Below are positions 18,031 to 24,478 of a stretch of DNA of 64,000 nucleotides, piece by piece. The DNA comes from Myxococcales bacterium (lineage in GTDB: Bacteria; Myxococcota_A; Bradymonadia; UBA7976; UBA1532): positions 1 to 64,000 of the forward strand of contig JACKDN010000016.1 of assembly GCA_020633465.1 (NCBI GenBank), given 5' to 3'. Position numbers and translations under genes: made by a program. The notes beneath the pieces were generated by a model. That model worked only from the letters and a program-made list of their open reading frames with translations. It ran no database searches and was not told where the DNA came from. Numbering within the stretch: the first letter of the stretch is position 1; each line of letters begins with the position of its first letter.

Positions 18031-18058
18031 TTGCGAAGTCGGGACCGATCGTTAGAAC
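18031..18058 (+). promoter_or_regulatory. Candidate sigma-70 promoter for the AbrB/MazE-like gene
   Basis: TTGCGA (18031-18036) and TAGAAC (18053-18058) are separated by 16 bases and lie 46 bases before the ATG at 18104. This short AT-richer patch stands out in otherwise GC-rich sequence. A promoter is inferred from motif and spacing only. Confidence 0.35.
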
Positions 18059-18103
18059 GTAGTTGAAACGGCGCCGGGCGCGCGCCCTGCTTGGGAAGAC
18101 GAA

Positions 18104-18328
18104 ATGCAGAAGAAGCTCAGCGCGGTCGGCAACAGCCTCGGGCTGATCATCGACAAGCCCATCCTCGAGCTGCTGCGCATCGACAAGGACACGCCGCTCG
18201 ACGTCAGCACGGACGGCGACGTGCTCATCATCCGGCCGCTGAGAGATCCCCGCGCCGAGCGCATCCGGGCGGCGGCGTTGCGCGTCGCGGACGCGCACGC
18301 CGAGGCGTTCGAGAAGTTGGCGAAGTGA
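18104..18328 (+). CDS. AbrB/MazE-type (SpoVT-like) antitoxin
   Basis: A 74-residue protein. Residues 1-45 form the swapped-hairpin AbrB fold: KKLSAVGNSLGLIIDKPILELLRID, then TPLDVSTDGDVLIIRPL. This is the MazE/PhdA-like DNA-binding pattern. The C-terminal helical tail (~48-74) would be the toxin-neutralising arm. The stop overlaps a GTG that begins a Doc-like frame (GTGA), the normal overlap of a toxin-antitoxin operon. The partner is truncated (next entry), so this antitoxin appears orphaned. A candidate promoter lies 46 bases upstream. Confidence 0.82.
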   Translation: MQKKLSAVGNSLGLIIDKPILELLRIDKDTPLDVSTDGDVLIIRPLRDPRAERIRAAALRVADAHAEAFEKLAK

Positions 18329-18567
18329 GCGGGCCCGACTTCCTCGGCATCGAGGACGTCCTGGCGATACACGCGCTGCATCAGTCGGCGCCCCGCGACG
18401 CCAACGCGTTCTTCGCGGCTGAAGCGCCGCGGCTCGCCGAGGTTCGAGGAAGGCACTCCGTGCCTCCCTCGAGCTCCCACCGGCCGGGCTCCGCCCTGGA
18501 CCCGCCGGAGGTAGGACGGTCGGCGCGTGGTGCTGACGTGCAGGCTCTTTGGCGCCGCGCCAGTTGA
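18325..18567 (+). pseudogene. Doc (death-on-curing) toxin, N-terminal stub
   Basis: From GTG 18325 the translation reads VSGPDFLGIEDVLAIHALHQS, which matches the first ~20 residues of Doc/Fic-type toxins (FL-x-x-EDVLAIH). Normally a Gly-Gly-x-x-Gly-x-Arg-Asp motif and the Fic core HPFxxGNKR follow, about 120 residues in all. After base ~18387 the sequence is unrelated Ala/Arg-rich translation with no Fic motif in any frame, and the open frame ends at 18567. The toxin has been cut off by deletion or rearrangement. Confidence 0.65.
18443..18473. repeat. 14-bp imperfect hairpin just after the Doc breakpoint
   Basis: TTCGAGGAAGGCAC and GTGCCTCCCTCGAG (12 of 14 paired) enclose a TCC loop. It lies ~55 bases after Doc similarity stops, in non-coding sequence, and is a candidate REP-type palindrome or junction scar. 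There is no T-tract for an intrinsic terminator. Confidence 0.45.
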
Positions 18568-19029
18568 CGGCCGCGGCGGCTCGCCGCCAAGCCCAGCCGC
18601 CCGGTACTCGCACGACCGGCCGGCGGCGCCGCCCTGTCGCGCCATTGCCCGCGCTCGGGGCGGGCGCCCGCGTCGACTCCCCCACGGCGGTGAGTGCCAC
18701 GCATTTTCTGAAAAGAGGGCGGGCAAAGCCGCTCCTGAAACGGGCGACGCCGCCGGCCGGTCATGACGCCCCAGGGCGGGGGCTTGCCCGCTCGCCGAGA
18801 AGCCGGGGTGGTAGGTGCTCGTCCCGCGCGCCCTGCCAGCACGTGGCTGCGGGGCGCGATGAGCGCGGGCATGAGTCGGCCGTTGGAGTCGCTTCGGCGC
18901 GCCTGGCCCGCGGCGCGGCCCGCCCTGTCGGCCCCGCTCCGGAGTTGGGTGGCACTTCTCGCCCTGCGTGCCGGGTCTGCCGCGCTGCAACCGCGGGCGA
19001 CCCGAGACGCCGACCGTCGCGGTCGGTGT
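18568..19029. other. Gene-free stretch
   Basis: No coding frame with recognisable motifs was found on either strand between the Doc stub and the 3' end of the 19030-19590 gene. Composition is slightly less regular than the flanking genes. It is probably remnant sequence from the rearrangement that removed the toxin. Confidence 0.4.
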
Positions 19030-19590
19030 CTACGTGGCGTGGACGTCGAGGTCGCAGAGCGCCACCTCTCGCCCATCTTTCGGGCGCTGCCACTCGACGT
19101 AGACCTCGTCGCTGCGCGTCATCAGCCAGAAGCTCCGATCGGGTGTCGAGAGGCGGGCGCCGATGACCTGCGGGGCGCCCGCCGGCCAATCCGTCACGAT
19201 GCCGGCGACGGCGGTGATCGGCTGCCCGAACAGCTCGGCGTAGCGCGGCCAGGCGGCGGCGTCGTAGCGGGTCCATTTGCCGCACTCGGCGACGTAGGCC
19301 TCGTTCTCGGGGCTCAGGGGCGGGGCGAAGTCGTCGTGCCATGGCGTGTCGGTCACGCACAGCGCGCTGCAGTTCGGCGCGTGCGTGAAGCGGACGAGTC
19401 GGTCGTCCAGCAGGAGCTCGAGGTCGCCGTCGTCGGTGCCGAGCTCGGAGAAGGCCGCGTCGCCGGGCGGATCGGGCAGCGTGAGCGCGCCCGTCGTGTC
19501 GTACAGGATGCGCCAGACGCCGCGGACGCGGCGGCCGGGCATCGAGCGGAGCAGCGCCAGCGAGGGCGCCGAGAAGCCGTGCGGGCTCAC
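19030..19590 (-). CDS. Hypothetical protein, last gene of the DUF1501 operon
   Basis: A 186-residue protein from GTG 19590 (ATG 19542 is an alternative). It contains LLRSMPGRRVRGVWRILYDTTG, an acidic middle (ELGTDDGDLELLLDDRLVRF), and later WTRYDAAAWPRYAELFGQPI and VIGARLSTPDRSFWLMTRSDE. No signal peptide and no family recognised. The start lies 15 bases after the stop of the DUF1501 gene in the same direction, so co-transcription is likely. The strand, codon pattern and tight spacing support a real gene. Confidence 0.6.
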   Translation of the reverse strand: MSPHGFSAPSLALLRSMPGRRVRGVWRILYDTTGALTLPDPPGDAAFSELGTDDGDLELLLDDRLVRFTHAPNCSALCVTDTPWHDDFAPPLSPENEAYVAECGKWTRYDAAAWPRYAELFGQPITAVAGIVTDWPAGAPQVIGARLSTPDRSFWLMTRSDEVYVEWQRPKDGREVALCDLDVHAT

Positions 19591-19604
19591 GCTGCGCCGG
19601 GCCC

Positions 19605-20942
19605 TCAGCCGATCAGGGCGGGCACAGGGTCGACGCGCAGCTCGGTGGGGTCGACGCCGCCGCTGGCGAGGACGGTGGCGAGGACGTGCTCGGGCATGAG
19701 GCTCACGCCGGTCTCGTCGGGCTGGCCGGTCTGGAGGTTGATCAGCTCGGGGCCCATGGCGTTGTCGCTGCTGGCGCCGATGAGCTGGCCGGCGCGCAGG
19801 CCGCCGCCGGCGACGAGGGCGCAGTTGCCCAGGTGGTGGTCGCGGCCGGCGCGCTCGTTGAGGCGGGGCGTGCGGCCGAACTCGCTGAACGCGATGATCG
19901 ACGTCTTGGCCAGCATCGAGCCGCCGCCGGGGGCCTCGCTGTCGCGCAGGTCGGTCAGCAGGCGCGCGAGGGCGTCGAAGCCGGCGTACAGGCGCGCGCT
20001 GTGATCGTTGGCCCAGGTCTGGTCGTGGGTGTCGAGCTGGGTGCTCAGCGCGACGCTGACCACGCGGCTGAGGCCGGTCTTCAGGGCCTGCGCGGCCAGG
20101 GCGGCGCGGCCGGCGGGCGTCTCGAGCTGGCCGGGCTGCAGGCCGTAGTGGGCGCGCGCGGCGGCGGTGTCGGGGCCGGCGAACTGGAAGCTGCGGTGCA
20201 GGTTCGACGTGACCACCTGGCGGGCGCGCGCGCGGTTCTCGCGGTAGATGTCGGCCAGGCGTGAGGCGGCGACGCCGTGCTCGCCGCTGCAGTCGCGGTG
20301 CTTCTTCCAGTAGTCGCCCAGCGCACCCTTGACGTTGGGCGGGATGTCCGTGGGTAGCCCCAGGTTCTCCTGCAGGATGTACTGCAGGTGGTCGACCGCC
20401 GCGACGGGCAGCGCGGCGGCGTGCGCGGGCTGGTCGACGTTGTACGACTCGACCAGGTGCGCCAGGTGCGGGACCGGCGTGTCCAGCGTCACCTGCGCGG
20501 CGGCCAGCGTGCCGGCCGCGTTGCCGCGCGCCGTCAGCCCCGAGGGCGGGCGCCCGGTGATGAAGTAGCGGCGCCCCACCTCGTGCGTCAGCGTCGCCAT
20601 GTTGATGCCGCGCACCACGCTGAACAGATCGGCCAGCGGCGCGAGCGACGCGGCGCAGGGGCCCAGCTCGAAGGGGCCGGCGTCGATGGGCGCGCGGCTG
20701 AACGCCGCGGGGATGAGGTCGTAGGCAGGCTGGATGCCGGTCGCGCGCACGTCGGCATCGGTGAACACGGCGGGATCGCGCGGGTCGAGCCCCAGCAGGT
20801 GATCCCACCCGCCCTCGAAGTACGCGAACACGAAGTAGTGGTCGTTGTCGCCCGCCGCCCGGGCCACGCGGGGCATCAGCCCCCCGAGGGAGAAGGCGCC
20901 CGCCGCCAGGCCGGTGCGCCACAGGAAGTCGCGTCGGTTCAT
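19605..20942 (-). CDS. DUF1501 family protein, Tat-exported
   Basis: A 445-residue protein starting MNRRDFLWRTGLAAGAFSLGGLM, a twin-arginine signal (RRDFL). Conserved DUF1501 features follow: FVFAYFEGGWDHLLGLDPRD near the start, GRRYFITGRPPSGLTARG, LDTHDQTWANDHSARLY, and the FSEFGRTPRLNERAGRDHHLGNCALVAGGG block, which is the family hallmark (alkaline-phosphatase/sulfatase-like fold, family knowledge). Such proteins are usually encoded beside DUF1549/1588-type c-type cytochrome proteins, as here. ATG 20942 is preceded by GAGGTG at good spacing. A GTG nine bases upstream is possible. Substrate unknown. Confidence 0.88.
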   Translation of the reverse strand: MNRRDFLWRTGLAAGAFSLGGLMPRVARAAGDNDHYFVFAYFEGGWDHLLGLDPRDPAVFTDADVRATGIQPAYDLIPAAFSRAPIDAGPFELGPCAASLAPLADLFSVVRGINMATLTHEVGRRYFITGRPPSGLTARGNAAGTLAAAQVTLDTPVPHLAHLVESYNVDQPAHAAALPVAAVDHLQYILQENLGLPTDIPPNVKGALGDYWKKHRDCSGEHGVAASRLADIYRENRARARQVVTSNLHRSFQFAGPDTAAARAHYGLQPGQLETPAGRAALAAQALKTGLSRVVSVALSTQLDTHDQTWANDHSARLYAGFDALARLLTDLRDSEAPGGGSMLAKTSIIAFSEFGRTPRLNERAGRDHHLGNCALVAGGGLRAGQLIGASSDNAMGPELINLQTGQPDETGVSLMPEHVLATVLASGGVDPTELRVDPVPALIG

Positions 20943-20952
20943 CGGGCGCACC

Positions 20953-21618
20953 TCAGTAGAGCACGAACTCGGGGTCGGTCATCATCGCGATGCACACCGC
21001 CAGCCAGCCATCGCGCGCGGCGCGGGCGGCGGGGGCGGTGGACGAGGCGTTGACGAACAGGGCGTACAGGTCGTCGATGGCGGCGTCGTCGGCGGGCGGC
21101 ACGTGGCGGCCGTAGAAGCGCAGCTGCAGGGCGCGCAGGGCGGCGCGGGCGTGGGCCTCGTCGAGGCTGTCCCAGGGGCCGTCGTGCACCACCAGGCTGC
21201 GGTCGGCCGCCTCGGCGTCGCGCTGCACCCAGCGCACGCAGATGCGGTTGGACGCGTCCTGCATGAACTTGGCGATGATCAGGGTGGGCTCGAGGTTCTC
21301 TTCGGTCACCCGCAGGTAGTCGGGGGCGCCCAGCGTGGGCGCCAGCACCTGCAGCATGTCGGTGGGGCCGGCGCCGAAGTCCTCGGTCCAGGCGATGCCG
21401 TCGGTGATGATCGGGATCGAGCGCGCGAGCTGCTCGATGGTCATGCGGCCCGGCGCGCGCGTCAGCGGCGCGACCTCGCTGGGCGGCGCGCCCACGTCGG
21501 GCTCGACGCCGGGGGCGCCGCCGGCGCCGGGGTCGCCGCCCGGTGAGATCGGCGCGGCCTCCTCTTCGCACCCGAAGAGCGCCAGCAGCAGGGCCAGGCG
21601 GACGATCGTGCGGCTCAT
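20953..21618 (-). CDS. Lipoprotein of the DUF1501/DUF1588 operon
   Basis: A 221-residue protein starting MSRTIVRLALLLALFGCEEE, a lipoprotein signal with LFGC, then a Gly/Pro-rich linker to ~residue 50. The rest (RMTIEQLARSIPIITDGIAW, DMLQVLAPTLGAPDYLRVTEENLEP, ICVRWVQRD, and the C-terminal DGWLAVCIAMMTDPEFVLY) has the look of a split DUF1585/DUF1592-like C-terminal domain, whose members end in the same MTDPEFV phrase (family knowledge, moderate certainty). Start and upstream stop overlap as ATGA. The downstream DUF1501 gene begins within 11 bases. It probably works with its two neighbours at the cell surface or periplasm. Confidence 0.74.
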   Translation of the reverse strand: MSRTIVRLALLLALFGCEEEAAPISPGGDPGAGGAPGVEPDVGAPPSEVAPLTRAPGRMTIEQLARSIPIITDGIAWTEDFGAGPTDMLQVLAPTLGAPDYLRVTEENLEPTLIIAKFMQDASNRICVRWVQRDAEAADRSLVVHDGPWDSLDEAHARAALRALQLRFYGRHVPPADDAAIDDLYALFVNASSTAPAARAARDGWLAVCIAMMTDPEFVLY

Positions 21619-23234
21619 CGCGCCATCCTCCGGTAGCCGGGGTGCAGCACCAGCGTCTTCACCAGCGCCTTGAAGTCGTAGCCGCCGGCGGCGAAGTCGG
21701 CCGCCAGCGCGGGCAGCTCGTCCTCGACCTCGCTGGGGCTCATCGGCCGGTGGTAGAGGCGCTCGAACACCTTGCGCGTCACGCACTGGGCCAGCTTGCC
21801 GTTCTCGATGTTGGCCTCGACCAGCGCCTGCGGTCCCGCCTCGACGTGGGCCACCTCGTCGGCGTCGCGCCACTCGTACGACTTCAAGACACCGGCGTAG
21901 GCCGCCTCGTCGGGGTGGCCGATCTCGCTGACGTAGAAGCGATCGCAGATGAAGTCGCACATGCGGTCGGGGTTCTGCGCGCAGGCTGCGCACCGCGCCA
22001 GGTAGGTCGGGTAGGTGTCCGGGTCGAGGTAGTAGGTGCCCGCGTTGGCGAAGCGCCCCCAATAGGCGGCCGCCGGCTCCAGCCGCCCGTGGCAGTAGTT
22101 GCAGCCGCAGCGCTTGCGCAGGTTGGGCTCCTGGCTGCACTCGTCGTTCGGGCTGGGCAGCCCGTTGGGCGGCGCGACGAAGGGCTCGCACAGGAACGCG
22201 TTGTAGAAGCGGTTGGCGCGCGCGCGGTCGGTCTGGAAGCGCAGCAGGTACGACATGCTGGTCAAGAGGCCGCTGTGCTTGGCGTGGGCGCGCGGCGCCG
22301 CGTGCCAGTCGGCGTCGCCGTAGGGCACGTCGGGCAGCTCGGCCACGGGCACCGGCGGCTCGAGGATGATCGGGTCGAGCGCCATCGGCGCCAGGTAGCG
22401 GTAGTAGTGCACCAGCGGGCCGTTGACCTCTTCGGTCTGCCCGATCAGCGCGTCCGTGTAGGGGCGGCCCTCGGCGATGGGCTGCTCGACCATGCGCATC
22501 ACCTGCTCTTGCAGCGACAGCGCGACGTCGAGCGCCACCGGGATGCTGGCGCAGTGCTGCAGGTTGGGGCCGCAGCCGCAGGTGCCGGTCAGCAGGCCCT
22601 GTGCGGTGTCGCAGGCGACGCCCGTCTCGGACACCGGCTGGATGCGCGCCTCGAGCGCGCACACCTTCACCTCGGTGCCGGGCGCCCAGTAGGGCTCGAC
22701 CATCACCCAGCCCTCGCGCCGCGTGCCGTCCGGCATGGTCTCGAAGATCAGGTTCCCGTCGGCATCCCACTCGGCGGGCTCGTCCTTGCAGGGCACCAGC
22801 CCGCCGCGCCCGTAGACGCCGGTGAACAGCAGGAACAGGCGCTCGGGATCGCCGTCGCCCTCGTACATGTACAGCTGCGCGGGCAGCAGCAGCGCGACCG
22901 CGGCGTTGACCACCTCGATGGCGTCGGTGGCCGGCCACAGCAGGTCGCGGTGGTGGCGGCGCACGAAGTTCGAGAACTCGGGGGCGGCCAGCAGCGCGTC
23001 CACCTGTGCCTCGCCGACGTCCTCGGCGTCGCGCACGGCCTCGAGCTCGTCGACCGTGGGCACGCGGCCGGCGAGGTCGAGCGTCAGCTGGCGCAGCAGC
23101 CGGAAGCGGTCGACCTCGACGACGTCGTCGCAGGGCTCGGCGCCCGGCTCGCGCTGCGGGTCCTGCGCCACCGCCGCCAGCGGTGCGGCCAGCACCAGCA
23201 GCGCGAGCAGGGCGCGGAGGGCGGGGTGGGGCAT
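21615..23234 (-). CDS. Exported DUF1588/DUF1549-like protein with a c-type haem motif
   Basis: A 539-residue protein starting MPHPALRALLALLVLAAPLAAVA (signal peptide). LRQLTLDLAGRVPTVDELEAV near the N-terminus matches the DUF1549-like opening (RLTLDLTGRxPT). CGCNYCHGRLEPAAAYWGRF at ~370-390 is a CxxCH haem-c site in the DUF1588 context (CxxCHxxLxP). There are many other Cys (CGCGPNLQHC, CAACAQNPDRMCDFICDRF). KVFERLYHRPMSPSE and a final KTLVLHPGYRRM match the DUF1585-like end. An AGGAAG ribosome site precedes ATG 23234. Inferred periplasmic or surface redox protein, paired with the DUF1501 protein. Confidence 0.82.
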   Translation of the reverse strand: MPHPALRALLALLVLAAPLAAVAQDPQREPGAEPCDDVVEVDRFRLLRQLTLDLAGRVPTVDELEAVRDAEDVGEAQVDALLAAPEFSNFVRRHHRDLLWPATDAIEVVNAAVALLLPAQLYMYEGDGDPERLFLLFTGVYGRGGLVPCKDEPAEWDADGNLIFETMPDGTRREGWVMVEPYWAPGTEVKVCALEARIQPVSETGVACDTAQGLLTGTCGCGPNLQHCASIPVALDVALSLQEQVMRMVEQPIAEGRPYTDALIGQTEEVNGPLVHYYRYLAPMALDPIILEPPVPVAELPDVPYGDADWHAAPRAHAKHSGLLTSMSYLLRFQTDRARANRFYNAFLCEPFVAPPNGLPSPNDECSQEPNLRKRCGCNYCHGRLEPAAAYWGRFANAGTYYLDPDTYPTYLARCAACAQNPDRMCDFICDRFYVSEIGHPDEAAYAGVLKSYEWRDADEVAHVEAGPQALVEANIENGKLAQCVTRKVFERLYHRPMSPSEVEDELPALAADFAAGGYDFKALVKTLVLHPGYRRMAR

Positions 23235-23308
23235 GGGCGCTTCCTCCCGGGCGGCGTGGGGTCGGTACGCGGGGGCCCGGGGACAGTGTAGCGCACGGGC
23301 CGGGCGGG

Positions 23309-24379
23309 TCAGGGCGCGGGCGCCTCGAAGTTGATGCAGCCGGCCGCGGCGAACGTGCCATCGTCGCCGGTGCACTGGCCCTCGAACGTGAGCGACAGGA
23401 TGTCCGGGCCATCGTTCGGGTTGTTGGAGCCGAACTCCAGCGCCAGCACCTCGGCGCTGCCGGTGTAGGTCACGGCTCGGTTCACGGCGCAGGTGACCCC
23501 GCGCTCGGGAGACCGCACCGAGATCGAGAGCACCGAGGCCATGTCCATCTCGTAGTCGGCGGTGCTCTGGAAGGGATGCGTACCTGGGGCGATCTCACCC
23601 CAGGAGCCCTCGTCGCGGAACGACATCGACAGGCGCGCCTTGCGATCGGCGACCGCCTGCAGTGAGCCGAGGCTCACCGTCACCTCGGTCTCGTCGTAGC
23701 TGTACGAGCGGTTGCCGGCCGTGAGGAAGGCGACCACACCGCCCGAGCCCATGCACCGCGCGCGCGCCTGACCGGGGGGCACGGGCGGATCGCCGCCGGT
23801 GGGCCCGCCACCGGGCCCGCCGACGGGTCCACCGCCGGGCCCTCCGCCGCCACCCCCGGGCGGCGGCGTGCCGTCGCCGCGCATGGTGATCGGCTCCGAC
23901 TGGCCCACCGCCTCGAGCGGATCCTCCAAGGTCGCCACCTTGAACACCGCGGTGGCGGGCGGGCAGCCGTCGCGCCCGGTCTTGCACGCGATGAGGCGCG
24001 TGACGGCCTTGCCGTCCTCCAGCTCGATGCGCGCCGGCCCCACCATGCCCGCGTTGGGCGGGTCGACCCAGGTGCGCACCTCGCCCACCCAGGGGTCGCC
24101 GGTCTCGCGCTCGTACACCTCGAAGCGCGCGATGAGGCTGTCCTCGCCGTCGGCGAGCAGGCTGCGCTTCTCGAGGTTGAACGTGACCTCCAGCGGCGGC
24201 TGGGCGTCCTGCTCGACGGCGCCGATGGCCATGCAGCCGCCCTGCAGGCAGACGAGGCCGTCGTCGCAGGGCGAGGTGCCCAGGCGACACAGGCCGCCCT
24301 CCTCACCGGCTCGGGGCTCTTCTTCGACGCAGGCCGTGGCCAGCGCCGCGAGGCCCAGGAACAGTGCTGCGCGTGTCAT
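23309..24379 (-). CDS. Putative lipoprotein with Gly-Gly-Pro linker
   Basis: A 356-residue protein starting MTRAALFLGLAALATACVEE, a lipoprotein signal with a weaker lipobox (ATAC). Next comes a Cys pair region (GLCRLGTSPCDDGLVCLQGGC, an EGF-like knot), then an Ig-like beta domain (LEVTFNLEKRSLLADGEDSLIARFEVYERETG, typical of bacterial Ig-like Big-1 folds where 'ADG..s..i...v' recurs). A Gly/Pro linker (PPPGGGGGG and repeats) follows, then a C-terminal beta domain with GCINFEAP at the end. It lies 74 bases before the DUF1588 gene in the same direction and may be the first gene of that operon. Function unknown. Confidence 0.72.
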   Translation of the reverse strand: MTRAALFLGLAALATACVEEEPRAGEEGGLCRLGTSPCDDGLVCLQGGCMAIGAVEQDAQPPLEVTFNLEKRSLLADGEDSLIARFEVYERETGDPWVGEVRTWVDPPNAGMVGPARIELEDGKAVTRLIACKTGRDGCPPATAVFKVATLEDPLEAVGQSEPITMRGDGTPPPGGGGGGPGGGPVGGPGGGPTGGDPPVPPGQARARCMGSGGVVAFLTAGNRSYSYDETEVTVSLGSLQAVADRKARLSMSFRDEGSWGEIAPGTHPFQSTADYEMDMASVLSISVRSPERGVTCAVNRAVTYTGSAEVLALEFGSNNPNDGPDILSLTFEGQCTGDDGTFAAAGCINFEAPAP

Positions 24380-24478
24380 GCCGCGAATGTAGCCCCAGGC
24401 GGGCGCGCCGCGCCAGCACACGGGCGCCGGGCCGGGGTATGCTGGCCGGCGCGCGGGGGATGGCGCAGGAGGCGAGGC

